The translations under genes and the position numbers were made by a program. DNA of 64,000 bases from assembly GCF_900094705.1 (NCBI RefSeq), contig NZ_FMAR01000003.1, forward strand, positions 248,001 through 312,000, written 5' to 3'. Source of the stretch: Chitinophaga costaii (GTDB taxonomy: Bacteria > Bacteroidota > Bacteroidia > Chitinophagales > Chitinophagaceae). Position 1 is the stretch's first letter, and each line of letters starts with the position of its first letter. Under the pieces are notes generated by a model. The model did no database searches. It had not been told where the DNA came from and saw only the letters and a list, made by a program, of their open reading frames with translations. Shown piece after piece: positions 8,864-17,541 of this stretch.

Positions 8864-10138
8864 ATGATGCAGTTTCGCGATACCTTCTCCCTGGCCAGCC
8901 GTTCTGTAAAAGGCAATCGCCTGCGCAGCGGACTTACTATTTCCATTATCGCCTTTGGCATTATGGCCCTTGTAGGTATCCTTACCGCCATCGACAGTAT
9001 GAAGGCTAACCTGTTCAGCAACTTTTCTGCTATGGGGACTAATACTTTTTCCATCCGCAACCGTAACATGTTCTTCATGGGCAATGACAATGTTGCAACC
9101 AAAGCGGGTAATAAAAAGGTAAAAATAAAACGCTCTAACCAGAAACTGCCGGTGCGCTTTTCAGAAGCCGTTGCATTCAAAGAAAAAACCAAATTCCCTG
9201 AAACTGTAGGCATCTCCTTTACCGGCACCAGTATTGCTACCGTGTATAAAGATGATAAAAAAACAAATCCCAATGTAAGCGTCATCGGGGGCGATGAAAA
9301 TTATCTCGACGTATCGAATTACGACCTTGCGCAAGGCCGTAACCTAAATGCGCTGGACCTTTCCAGTGGCCGTAATGTAGCCATCGTGGGCCAGGACGTT
9401 GTAGACAAGATATTTGGCAATAACGCTAAAAACATTATCGGCAATACTATTCGCGTAGGTGATGTGCGCTACCGCGTAATTGGTGTGCTTGCCAAGAAAG
9501 GCAGCAGCAATGCGTTCAGCGCCGATAACATTGTCATTACCTCCCTCAATAATGTACGCCGCATCTTTGACCGTCCTAATGCTTCGTATCAAATCAGCAT
9601 TAAGGTAAATGATATCAATCAGATGGATGCTGCGGTAGGCGAAGCCACGGGCCTGTTTCGACAGATACGTCACCTGGATCTCAACGAGAGCGACAACTTC
9701 GTGATCAATAAAAGCGACGACCTGGCCCAGATGCTCTACAGCAGCTTGGCCAGCATCACCTTCGTAGCCATTTTCATTGGCATCATTACCCTGGTAGGGT
9801 CGGCCATTGGTCTCATGAACATAATGCTGGTGTCTGTAGCCGAGCGCACCCGTGAAATTGGGGTGAGCAAGGCCTTGGGGGCCACGAGCAAAGTTGTACG
9901 GCGACAGTTTCTGTACGAGGCCATCATCATTAGTGTAACGGGTGGTGCGCTGGGTGCTTTACTGGGAATGATTGTTGGTAATGTGGTGTCGCTACTCTTC
10001 CACTCCAGTTTCATTATCCCCTGGATGTGGATATTCATTGGCGTGGCCTTGTGCGCCCTGGTAGGGCTTGTATCCGGCGTATACCCGGCGATGAAGGCAG
10101 CCAGGCTCAATCCAATAGTGGCACTGCATTATGAATAA
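8864..10138 (+). CDS. ABC transporter permease, MacB/FtsX type
   Basis: Probable inner-membrane component of a MacB-like export or mechanotransmission ABC system; the substrate is unknown. The protein has one N-terminal membrane helix (LTISIIAFGIMALVGILTAI), a periplasmic MacB-core domain of about 230 residues, and a C-terminal FtsX domain with three helices and the motif AERTREIGVSKALGA. I start at the ATG at 8864 because MQFRDTFSLA is the usual beginning in relatives as I recall; an in-frame ATG at 8828 adds 12 residues. No ATPase or membrane-fusion gene lies next to it, so its partner must be elsewhere. Confidence 0.85.
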   Translation: MMQFRDTFSLASRSVKGNRLRSGLTISIIAFGIMALVGILTAIDSMKANLFSNFSAMGTNTFSIRNRNMFFMGNDNVATKAGNKKVKIKRSNQKLPVRFSEAVAFKEKTKFPETVGISFTGTSIATVYKDDKKTNPNVSVIGGDENYLDVSNYDLAQGRNLNALDLSSGRNVAIVGQDVVDKIFGNNAKNIIGNTIRVGDVRYRVIGVLAKKGSSNAFSADNIVITSLNNVRRIFDRPNASYQISIKVNDINQMDAAVGEATGLFRQIRHLDLNESDNFVINKSDDLAQMLYSSLASITFVAIFIGIITLVGSAIGLMNIMLVSVAERTREIGVSKALGATSKVVRRQFLYEAIIISVTGGALGALLGMIVGNVVSLLFHSSFIIPWMWIFIGVALCALVGLVSGVYPAMKAARLNPIVALHYE

Positions 10139-10311
10139 ATAACCTGCCTGGCCATTCCCTCCGAACAGCTAATGCGGTAAGGGCTACGATTAAATTACTA
10201 CCAGCTATTGCCTGGCAGCGTATTTTTTCCAATATTTACACAAGCCGGTGTGCATGCATCCCGCGCAGTTTGGAAACCAATTTCGCGTTATAAAATCCGT
10301 AAGCTCATCAC

Positions 10312-11625
10312 ATGTTATTGCTCATCGTCATTATAGGCATACTCGCTCTCATATTACTGGTAACGTACGCTAAGCTCAATACCTTCCTTTCGTTTATAAT
10401 TGTCGCCATTGGTATTGGTGTGGCCAAAGGCATGCCCCTGGACCATATCACCAAAGCCATGCAATCTGGCCTCGGCAACATTATGGGTTCCCTGCTTGTC
10501 ATCATCGTGCTGGGTAGTATGCTGGGCAAACTGGTAGCAGAAAGCGGCGCTGCACAGCGCATCTCCAATGGTATGTTGGATTTGTTTGGCCCTAAATACG
10601 TGCAGTGGGCGCTCATGACTACGGGCCTGGTGGTGGGTATCGCCTTGTTTTACGGTATTGGTTTTGTATTAATGGTGCCATTGATCTTTACCGTGGCGGC
10701 CCGCACAAAAATGTCTACCGTATTCCTCGGCATATCGCTGCTGGCAGCCCTTTCCGTAACACATGGCTTTTTACCCCCACACCCTTCGCCGGTGGCGCTG
10801 GTCGATAAATATCATGCGCCGATGGGGCCAACCCTTTTATACGGTTTAGTACTGGCCATTCCTTCCGTAATCATTGCAGGACCTTTGTTCGGAGGATTGT
10901 TCCGCCGGCTGAAGAGGGAGCCCGCGCAAATATTTAACCTGAAATCATTGCCGGAAGAACAATTACCTTCCATGCGTACCAGCCTCTTTGTAGCTTTGCT
11001 GCCGGTGGTGATGCTGGCCATTGCTGCCATCCTGAAAGTATGTGCAGCTCCAGGAGGTATGCTTTTCATAACGGCAGACTGGGTGGGCAATTCCAGCATA
11101 GTGATGCTGGTATCTGTGCTTACCGCCGTGTGGCTGCTAGGCCTGCGCCGTGGCATGAGTATGAAGGTGGTGATGGGCAAACTGGATGAAGCTGTGAAAG
11201 ACATTGCCGGCATCGTACTGGTGCTGGCCGGTTCAGGTATGCTCACGGAAATATTACAGGCCAGCGGCATTAGTAAGTACATTGGCGACGAATTGGGCGG
11301 GCTAAGTATTTCCCCCATTGTACTGGGTTGGACACTGGCCGCTATCATCCGCATTTGCATTGGCTCTGCCACCATTGCCGGCGTTACCGCAGCCGCCATT
11401 GTAGCGCCCATGGTAGCCTCTTCCGGGGCCAATCCTTGCCTCATGGTACTGGCCACCGGCGCAGGCAGCCTGATGTTTTCGCATGTGAACGATAGTGGCT
11501 TCTGGTTGTTTAAAGAATATTTTAACCTCACCGTAAAAGAAACCATGCTCACCTGGTCACTCATGGAAACTATCGTGTCGGTGGTGGGGTTACTGGGCGC
11601 ATTGTTGCTCAGCCTATGGTTTTAA
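10312..11625 (+). CDS. GntP-family permease (gluconate:H+ symporter-like)
   Basis: Inner-membrane secondary transporter of the Gnt/Dsd family, whose members import gluconate, related hydroxy acids or D-serine with protons. The 437-residue protein has about a dozen helices and the family motif HGFLPPHPSP near residue 148. It heads a run of four closely spaced genes (20-33 bp gaps) with RidA, a D-threonine-aldolase-family enzyme and a dipeptidase. That context favours a D-amino acid or similar substrate over gluconate. The substrate is inference; family membership is secure. Confidence 0.85.
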   Translation: MLLLIVIIGILALILLVTYAKLNTFLSFIIVAIGIGVAKGMPLDHITKAMQSGLGNIMGSLLVIIVLGSMLGKLVAESGAAQRISNGMLDLFGPKYVQWALMTTGLVVGIALFYGIGFVLMVPLIFTVAARTKMSTVFLGISLLAALSVTHGFLPPHPSPVALVDKYHAPMGPTLLYGLVLAIPSVIIAGPLFGGLFRRLKREPAQIFNLKSLPEEQLPSMRTSLFVALLPVVMLAIAAILKVCAAPGGMLFITADWVGNSSIVMLVSVLTAVWLLGLRRGMSMKVVMGKLDEAVKDIAGIVLVLAGSGMLTEILQASGISKYIGDELGGLSISPIVLGWTLAAIIRICIGSATIAGVTAAAIVAPMVASSGANPCLMVLATGAGSLMFSHVNDSGFWLFKEYFNLTVKETMLTWSLMETIVSVVGLLGALLLSLWF

Positions 11626-11645
11626 AAAATTTAAAAAGATAAGAT

Positions 11646-12107
11646 ATGACACCTGACGAAAAATTCAACGCCCTGGGCGAAACCCTGCCTCCGGCTCCCA
11701 CACCACTGGGCGTATACAAGCCTTTCCTGGTAGACGGCAAGTACGTGTATGTATCCGGCCATGGACCAGTATTGCCGGATAAGTCGCTCATCATTGGCCG
11801 CGTAGGTCGCGACTTTAGCATGGAGGAAGGAAAGATCGCTGCCCGACAGGTAGGCCTTACTATTTTGTCTACCCTGATCACCAACCTGGGTAGCCTCAAT
11901 AAAATAAAACGCGTGATCAAAGTGCTGGGTATGGTAAATTCCACGCCCGATTTTGAAAGACATCCCTACGTAATTAATGGCGCCAGCGAACTGTTTGCAC
12001 AGGTATGGGGTGATGAAAACGGTATTGGGGTAAGAAGCGCCGTGGGAATGGGTTCCCTGCCAGATAATATTCCTGTGGAAATAGAAGCCCTCTTTGAACT
12101 GGAGTAA
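11646..12107 (+). CDS. RidA/YjgF family protein
   Basis: RidA proteins hydrolyse reactive enamine and imine intermediates, such as 2-aminoacrylate released by PLP-dependent dehydratases. The 153-residue product has the chorismate-mutase-like RidA pattern: VSGHGPVLPD near residue 38, a central segment on which the subunits trimerise, and a C-terminal stretch AVGMGSLPDNIPVEIEALFE. It is of the longer YjgF-like type rather than the 128-residue archetype, so its activity could differ. Placement directly before a PLP enzyme that may make 2-aminoacrylate supports a detoxifying role. Confidence 0.85.
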   Translation: MTPDEKFNALGETLPPAPTPLGVYKPFLVDGKYVYVSGHGPVLPDKSLIIGRVGRDFSMEEGKIAARQVGLTILSTLITNLGSLNKIKRVIKVLGMVNSTPDFERHPYVINGASELFAQVWGDENGIGVRSAVGMGSLPDNIPVEIEALFELE

Positions 12108-12140
12108 GCTTCTGCAATAAAGCTACCTAAAACCATACGC

Positions 12141-13241
12141 ATGGAATGGTACACGATCAGCAACATAGGGCAGTACGATACGCCTGCCCTGCTCTTTTAT
12201 CCCGAGCGTATCCAGGCAAATATTGACCTGCTTATCGCCAGCATTGATGATGTACAACGGTTACGGGTACACGTAAAAACGTTTAAGACGCTGGAAATCG
12301 CGCAACTCATGCTGAATAGCGGCATCCTGAAATTTAAATGCGCCACCATCGCAGAAGCAGAAATGCTGGCCATGGCTGGTGCGCCGGATGTTTTGCTGGC
12401 CTACCAGCCGGTAGGCCCAAAGATGGGACGACTGGCGGCATTGGTGCAGGCATATCCAGATACTACTTTTTCCTGCCTGGTAGATAATGAAAACACCGCC
12501 TTGGCCCTCAGCGCCCACTTTACAGCAGATAACCCTATTGGCGTATATCTCGATTTGAATGTAGGCATGGATCGTACCGGCATTCTCCCGGATAAAACTG
12601 CACTGGATCTTTATGTGAAACTTCGGCAAATGCCTGGTATTGTTCCCCTTGGCCTGCATGCCTACGATGGGCATATTCATGAGCAAGACCTGGCCAAACG
12701 TACCGCTATCACCAACAAAGCATACGCACCAGTAGCAGCCCTGGCTGCAGCTTTGGAGGCGCAGGGCCTGCCTGCTCCGATCATTGTGGCCGGTGGCACA
12801 CCTACCTTTCCCATTCATGCACAACGTAAAGGGATTGAATGTAGCCCCGGTACATTCGTGTGCTGGGATGCGGGTTATAAAAAAAACTTTCCAGAACAGC
12901 CCTTTCAATACGCTGCATTATTAGCGGGCCGCGTCATTTCCGTGGTGAATAACGCTCATATCACCGTAGACATTGGCTATAAATCTGTAGCAGCAGAAAA
13001 GCCCCTGCCCCGCATTTATTTTCTCAACGCACCCGATGCCGTACCGGTGTCGCAAAGCGAAGAACATCTGGTCTGTACGGTAAACGATGCCGCCCAATAT
13101 CCGGTAGGCACCGTACTTTACGGGGTGCCACAACACATATGTCCCACCGTGGCCGATCATGATCAGGGGCTGGTGGTGGCAGAACATACCATCACCGACA
13201 CATGGGCGATTATTGCCCGCAACCGCTGCATTACCCTTTAA
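12141..13241 (+). CDS. D-threonine aldolase / D-serine dehydratase family PLP enzyme
   Basis: Fold-type III (alanine-racemase-like) PLP enzyme. Family members cleave D-threonine to glycine plus acetaldehyde, or dehydrate D-serine to pyruvate and ammonia. The likely Schiff-base lysine is K46 in HVKTFKT, and the C-terminal metal site is H332-Ile-C334 (QHICPT). From memory, a His-x-Cys pair is the zinc site of eukaryotic D-serine dehydratase, whereas the studied D-threonine aldolase uses His-x-Asp; this favours dehydratase chemistry here, but the point is inference. Length (366 aa) is normal. It lies between ridA and the dipeptidase gene in one apparent operon. Confidence 0.85.
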   Translation: MEWYTISNIGQYDTPALLFYPERIQANIDLLIASIDDVQRLRVHVKTFKTLEIAQLMLNSGILKFKCATIAEAEMLAMAGAPDVLLAYQPVGPKMGRLAALVQAYPDTTFSCLVDNENTALALSAHFTADNPIGVYLDLNVGMDRTGILPDKTALDLYVKLRQMPGIVPLGLHAYDGHIHEQDLAKRTAITNKAYAPVAALAAALEAQGLPAPIIVAGGTPTFPIHAQRKGIECSPGTFVCWDAGYKKNFPEQPFQYAALLAGRVISVVNNAHITVDIGYKSVAAEKPLPRIYFLNAPDAVPVSQSEEHLVCTVNDAAQYPVGTVLYGVPQHICPTVADHDQGLVVAEHTITDTWAIIARNRCITL

Positions 13242-13261
13242 ATTTCTTTAAAAAAAACTAC

Positions 13262-14332
13262 ATGTTTACAATAGATGCGCACCTGGACTTGAGTATGAAT
13301 GCCCTGGAATGGAACCGCGATCTGCGGCTTTCCGTGGAAGCCATTCGTGGCCGTGAACAGGGGCTTACCGACAAGCCAGATCGTGCCAAAGGCGTGGTAT
13401 CATTACCCGCGCTTAGGCAGGGCAACGTGGGGCTGGTGGTGGCTACCCAGATTGCCCGTTTTGTGGCGCCCAATAACCCTCTGCCTGGCTGGCATTCGCC
13501 GGAACAAGCATGGGCGCAAACCCAGGGCCAGCTGGCCTGGTATAATGCCATGGAAGCCGCTGGCGAAATGGTGCAGGTAAAAGACCGCACCAGCCTGGAG
13601 GCCCACCTGAACACCTGGGCCCAGGCCGGCGATGATAAAACGAAACCCATCGGTTACATCCTTAGCCTGGAAGGGGCCGATTCTATCGTAGATATTTCCT
13701 ATCTGGAACGCGCCTACGAAAATGGCCTGCGCGCCGTAGGCCCCGCCCATTATGGTCCCGGACGGTATGCACAGGGCACAGACGCCACCGGCTTCATGGG
13801 GCCTCAAGGCCATGCCCTGCTCAAAGAAATGGAACGCCTGGGTATTATTCTCGACGCCACCCACCTGTGTGATGATAGCTTTTGGGAAGCATTGGATCAC
13901 TTTCATGGACCCGTGTGGGCTAGCCATAACAACTGCCGTGCGCTGGTACAGCACAACCGCCAGTTCAGCGATGAGCAGATCAAAGCCCTCGTAGCACGCG
14001 GTGCCGTAATTGGCGGTGCAATGGATGCCTGGATGATAGTGCCCGGCTGGCAGCGCGGCCTTTCCGATCCCAAAGCCATGGCATGCAACCTGGAAAAAGT
14101 AATCGATCATATGGATCATATCTGCCAGGTGGCTGGCAATGCCCGCCACATCGGCATAGGCTCCGACCTGGATGGTGCCTTCGGCAAAGAGCAATGCCCC
14201 TATGACCTGGAAACCATCGCCGACCTCCGCAAAATACCTGACCTGCTGGCCCGGCGCGGGTACAGTGCAGCAGATATTGAAGGGGTGATGCATGGCAACT
14301 GGCTGCGCTTTTTGCGCGATGCCTGGCAGTAA
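13262..14332 (+). CDS. Membrane dipeptidase (peptidase family M19)
   Basis: Zinc dipeptidase of the renal dipeptidase family, which hydrolyses dipeptides and tolerates a D-residue at the C-terminal position. Expected metal ligands are visible: H7 and D9 (DAHLD), the bridging E137 (LEGAD), H201 (DATH) and H222 (SHNN); D302 in GSDLDG is the other conserved acid. The ATG at 13262 gives 356 residues and begins 20 bp after the upstream gene; an earlier in-frame ATG at 13202 lies inside that gene and adds 20 unrelated residues. No signal peptide is seen, so it is probably cytoplasmic despite the family name. Confidence 0.92.
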   Translation: MFTIDAHLDLSMNALEWNRDLRLSVEAIRGREQGLTDKPDRAKGVVSLPALRQGNVGLVVATQIARFVAPNNPLPGWHSPEQAWAQTQGQLAWYNAMEAAGEMVQVKDRTSLEAHLNTWAQAGDDKTKPIGYILSLEGADSIVDISYLERAYENGLRAVGPAHYGPGRYAQGTDATGFMGPQGHALLKEMERLGIILDATHLCDDSFWEALDHFHGPVWASHNNCRALVQHNRQFSDEQIKALVARGAVIGGAMDAWMIVPGWQRGLSDPKAMACNLEKVIDHMDHICQVAGNARHIGIGSDLDGAFGKEQCPYDLETIADLRKIPDLLARRGYSAADIEGVMHGNWLRFLRDAWQ

Positions 14333-14389
14333 TTCAAGCAGAAAATAGGTACCCCAATGCCCGCCCTTTGCCTGTAGTAAATGCAGGTA

Positions 14390-14410
14390 CGCGGCGTGTA
14401 CCGCGTTTTT
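14390..14410 (+). terminator. Terminator after the GntP-RidA-PLP enzyme-dipeptidase operon
   Basis: The arms CGCGG (14390-14394) and CCGCG (14401-14405) enclose a 6-nt loop and are followed by TTTTT. It lies about 60 bp past the dipeptidase stop codon and before the AraC gene. Confidence 0.7.
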
Positions 14411-14436
14411 GGTCACCAGTTAAATGCCTACCTTTA
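14408..14436 (+). promoter_or_regulatory. Candidate promoter of the AraC-family gene
   Basis: TTTG at 14408-14411 is followed 17 bp later by TACCTTTA (14429-14436), one base off the Bacteroidota -7 consensus TAnnTTTG. The spacing is shorter than the usual 19, and the -33 word overlaps the terminator T-run. Confidence 0.35.
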
Positions 14437-14458
14437 GCCATGTATAGGAGTATATATC

Positions 14459-15397
14459 ATGGCTAAAGAACACATCCCCACTTACAACCTGAAGACCAGC
14501 AGGGCTGTACACCGCGAACCGGTGCAACAAGATGATTTCGGTTACAACAACCTGCCTGAAAACCGGCGTATCAAAGGGTTTGAGCTATATTCCAATCATG
14601 GTATGCGCCCGGCGATAGGCCCGTTGCGCTCTACTTTTTACCGCATGGGGATTAGCATGAGGGGTACAGCCGATGTGCAGCTCGGATTGGAACATTACCA
14701 ACATGGGAATGGTACCGTTAACTTTACCTTTCCCAATCAGCTATTTTCTAAATACAACCTCAGTGCGGATGCATTTGGTTACTATCTGCTCTTTGATACG
14801 GATTATCTCGAGGAGCTGGTACCAGCCATGAATATGGCCACGGAATTCCCTTTTTTTGGTTTCCATGGTATCCCATTTTTCCAGTTCGAGCCTGCTGCAC
14901 TACAGCAAATTGAGTTTTTTATTGTCCGCATACACGAAGAATTGCAGGGCGACAAAGCTGGTCGCGAAAAGGCCATTAAGATGTACCTGTACCTCATCCT
15001 GCTCGAAGCGCGCCGCAGCTACGACCGGCAGCAACTTGGCAGCGATGCCCATCTTTCTGTTACTATGCTGCTGGTGCGCCGTTATCGTCAATTGGTGAGC
15101 GAACATTTCTTAGTGTACCGGCAGGTAGCCGATTATGCAGCCCTGCTACACGTTACGCCTAATCACCTGAACCGTACGATCAAAGATCATACAGGGCAAA
15201 CGGCTTCCGACATGATTGCCGCCATGCAATTGCAGGAGGCCCGGTCACTGCTGCGCTACACGGATCTCTCGGCGGCGGAGATCGCCTACCATCTTTCTTT
15301 CAACGACCCTTCTTCTTTTAGCCGGTTTTTTCGAAAAGCCACCGGCGAAACACCGCTTGATTACAGGAAAGCATATTTGGGTATAGCTTCTGCATAA
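14459..15397 (+). CDS. AraC-family transcriptional regulator
   Basis: DNA-binding regulator. The C-terminal 100 residues form the double helix-turn-helix of the AraC family, with the first HTH near VADYAALLHVTPNHLNRTIK and the second at SAAEIAYHLSFNDPSSFSRF, ending in the typical FRKATGETPLDYRK. The N-terminal 190 residues look like a cupin-type sensing domain; the ligand is unknown. It lies between the D-amino-acid operon and an SDR gene on the same strand, so it could control either, but nothing in the sequence proves this. Length (312 aa) is usual. Confidence 0.9.
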   Translation: MAKEHIPTYNLKTSRAVHREPVQQDDFGYNNLPENRRIKGFELYSNHGMRPAIGPLRSTFYRMGISMRGTADVQLGLEHYQHGNGTVNFTFPNQLFSKYNLSADAFGYYLLFDTDYLEELVPAMNMATEFPFFGFHGIPFFQFEPAALQQIEFFIVRIHEELQGDKAGREKAIKMYLYLILLEARRSYDRQQLGSDAHLSVTMLLVRRYRQLVSEHFLVYRQVADYAALLHVTPNHLNRTIKDHTGQTASDMIAAMQLQEARSLLRYTDLSAAEIAYHLSFNDPSSFSRFFRKATGETPLDYRKAYLGIASA

Positions 15398-15452
15398 CCA
15401 GGCTAATCATGCAGCCTGCATTACACGCCAACTTTGCGGGAAACAACTTAAC

Positions 15453-16160
15453 ATGTCCACAATCGCAAACAAACACATCGTGGTAGCCGGCGGCGCGTCC
15501 GGCATTGGTAAAGCACTGGTAACACAACTCGTAGCCGGCCATGCACAAGTAACAGTAACGGGGCGCAGTGCCGATAAACTGGCTGCTCTCAAAGCTGCAT
15601 TGCCTGCTATATCAACGGTTGTACTTGATAGTACAGATCGCCCTGCGCTCAACGCATTTTTCGAATCGCTTGGCAGCATAGATCATCTCGTGATTGCAGT
15701 AAGCGGCAACAAAGGTATGGGGGAATTTAAATCCCTTTCGCTCGATGTGGTGAAGGAAGGATTTGACCAGAAATTTTTCGCTCACCTGCACACGCTGCAA
15801 GCGGCGTTGCCTTACCTGCAAGGCAGCGTTACTTTTATCACCGCCATGACAGCTACCGCCGAAATGCCCGGCACGTCGGGCATCGCGTCTATCAATGGGG
15901 CACTTGAACTGGTAGTGCCTATCCTGGCAAAAGAACTGAAGCCATTGCGGGTAAATGCCATATCGCCCGGCGTAATAGACACGCCCTGGTGGGATCACAT
16001 AGCACCGGAAGAAAAACAGCAATCATTCGCCTATTTTTCCTCCCTGGTACATGCTGGTCGTGTGGGCCGGGCAGAAGAGGTGGCCGCCGCCATTTATGCA
16101 GTACTCAGTAATGATTACATCAATGCGGCAATTATACCAGTAACGGGTGGGGTAAGTTAA
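15453..16160 (+). CDS. Atypical SDR-family protein lacking the Tyr-Lys pair
   Basis: Rossmann-fold protein of the short-chain dehydrogenase family. The cofactor loop GGASGIG is at residues 13-19, and the C-terminal motif VNAISPGVIDTP (from about residue 167) is conserved. The catalytic YxxxK segment, however, aligns with IASIN, placing I144 and N148 where Tyr and Lys should be. A recognised SDR subgroup has a similar INGA stretch, so this is probably a real family feature and not damage. Its reaction is unknown. It starts 55 bp after the AraC gene, which may regulate it. Confidence 0.8.
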   Translation: MSTIANKHIVVAGGASGIGKALVTQLVAGHAQVTVTGRSADKLAALKAALPAISTVVLDSTDRPALNAFFESLGSIDHLVIAVSGNKGMGEFKSLSLDVVKEGFDQKFFAHLHTLQAALPYLQGSVTFITAMTATAEMPGTSGIASINGALELVVPILAKELKPLRVNAISPGVIDTPWWDHIAPEEKQQSFAYFSSLVHAGRVGRAEEVAAAIYAVLSNDYINAAIIPVTGGVS

Positions 16161-16190
16161 ATACCTTTAGAAACACCAGGTTTAAAAAGT

Positions 16191-16229
16191 AAAACGGGGA
16201 CATCGATCATATTCGATATCCCCGTTTTT
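16191..16229. terminator. Bidirectional terminator between the SDR gene and the small secreted protein
   Basis: The arms AAAACGGGGA (from 16191) and TCCCCGTTTT (to 16229), plus an inner ATCGA/TCGAT pairing, give an A-tract on one side and a T-tract on the other. It suits both the plus-strand SDR gene and the minus-strand gene ending at 16247. Confidence 0.85.
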
Positions 16230-16246
16230 ATTTGAAAAGAGAAGTC

Positions 16247-16624
16247 TTAATAAAACAATTTCGACAATACGTTCGTCACATCGTTAGCCGGTGGCTTTAA
16301 CGCTTCGAGCGCGGTGTATTGGTCTGCTTGCAGGATGCGTTTGAACGCACCAAACAATCCATGCTGCATACTTGCCAATTTCTTCGTATAGGCGGTAGGG
16401 TTAGTATCCTGTAGCGGTAGGATCTGTTCTTTCTGTGTCAGGAAATTAGTAACCAGGGTGGTGAGCTTAGGTTGCTGTACTTCCGTTAGCCCCAGCTTGG
16501 CGGAGAGCTTGCTCATAATGGAGGTTGTAACGCCGGAAAGGTCCTGCAAAGGCGCTTTGCTGGCTTGGGCCTGTACTGCATGCACTCCCAGGAAAAACGC
16601 AAAAAAGAACAGTATTTTTTTCAT
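16247..16624 (-). CDS. Small secreted helical protein, function unknown
   Basis: The 125-residue product starts with a clear signal peptide (MKKILFFFAFFLGVHAVQA, cut after AQA). The mature part is about 100 residues, mostly helical in character, without cysteines. It contains LGLTEVQ and LQADQY, faintly like the LTxxQ motif of Spy/CpxP periplasmic chaperones, but this is weak. I do not recognise a family. Its start codon is 12 bp from the stop of the next minus-strand gene (lipoprotein), so the two are probably co-transcribed. Confidence 0.75.
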   Translation of the reverse strand: MKKILFFFAFFLGVHAVQAQASKAPLQDLSGVTTSIMSKLSAKLGLTEVQQPKLTTLVTNFLTQKEQILPLQDTNPTAYTKKLASMQHGLFGAFKRILQADQYTALEALKPPANDVTNVLSKLFY

Positions 16625-16636
16625 GGTTTACATCAT

Positions 16637-17353
16637 TTATTGCAAACGCATTTGCACGTATTTGCTTTCCGTGTTGGAATTTGCTCCAAGATAAATGTAT
16701 TCAGCGAGAATGGTGTGCTTGTCTATCCACTTTATCTCACCGGGGCCCCAACCTTCCAGTTCGGTTTGGCCCTCCAGTTTTAGCTTGCCGTTTTGCAGGC
16801 TAAAGATTTGGAAGCCGTTATCTACAAAGCCGGCCATCAGATCCATGCTGCCGCAAATGATATGCTTTTTGTCGGGCGCCACAGCGGGTGGGCCCCAGCA
16901 GTGTACGGTGTCGCCGGTTTGCTGGCTAACGAGTATATAATCGCCCGATTCGTCATAAGCTACATAAGCACCCCAGTATTGAATGGTGGGGAAATTGCCA
17001 TCAAAGGTATAGTCGGCCGTGGTTTCTTCTGAGTTATGGTCAATGAATAATACGTGGTGCCCATTGGCCGTATTAAAGACCAGGGTATCGCCTTTGCGTT
17101 TTACACGATTATTTTCCTTGGAAAGCAAATGAGATTCGCTGGTGTCCGACGGGCGGGTAGGGTAGCGGTCAAACACGGCCTGGTCAATGGCATATACCAT
17201 CAGCGTATGCTTGCCGATTACCACCGTATCGATGGGTAGCTTACCGGATTGCACCGGGATGGAATTGTCGTCGGCATTTTGGTGAATACAGCTTCCTAAG
17301 AGTACTGTTATCAGCAACAGCACCAGGCAACTATTCATATAGGTCTTCAACAT
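16637..17353 (-). CDS. Predicted lipoprotein, function unknown
   Basis: I start it at the ATG at 17353 (238 aa), which gives a lipoprotein signal with lipobox LLGSC (Cys22). The open frame extends to 17503, but the extra 50 residues lack signal-peptide character and precede the signal. The mature protein is rich in beta strands with repeated short segments such as GDYILVSQQTGDTV and NGFQIFSLQNGKL, which suggests a small propeller-like or sandwich fold. No family is recognised. It probably sits in the inner leaflet of the outer membrane or in the periplasm and is paired with the secreted protein downstream. Confidence 0.72.
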   Translation of the reverse strand: MLKTYMNSCLVLLLITVLLGSCIHQNADDNSIPVQSGKLPIDTVVIGKHTLMVYAIDQAVFDRYPTRPSDTSESHLLSKENNRVKRKGDTLVFNTANGHHVLFIDHNSEETTADYTFDGNFPTIQYWGAYVAYDESGDYILVSQQTGDTVHCWGPPAVAPDKKHIICGSMDLMAGFVDNGFQIFSLQNGKLKLEGQTELEGWGPGEIKWIDKHTILAEYIYLGANSNTESKYVQMRLQ

Positions 17354-17485
17354 ATCAAAAATGGTAGCGTAAGCTGCATGAAAGGTACGGGAATTAAAAA
17401 TAAAAACGTACCCATCCGTAAGGTGCCTGTAGGCGGTTGCAAAAAATAGTGAGCTTACAGGCTGAAATGGAGCATGGGTAGTCAT

Positions 17486-17523
17486 AAAAAAAAACGCCTC
17501 CATGTAATGGAAGGCGTTTTTAA
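17486..17523 (-). terminator. Terminator of the rpsF-rpsR-rplI operon
   Basis: The arms AACGCCT and AGGCGTT with further CCAT/ATGG pairing are flanked by A and T tracts. It lies just past the rplI stop codon on the minus strand. Confidence 0.8.
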
Positions 17524-17541
17524 TTTACTTTATGGTTGGGC

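Noticed and set aside
13403..14416. 337-residue open frame antisense to the dipeptidase gene
   Set aside because: Antisense of a well-supported M19 enzyme; no family features.
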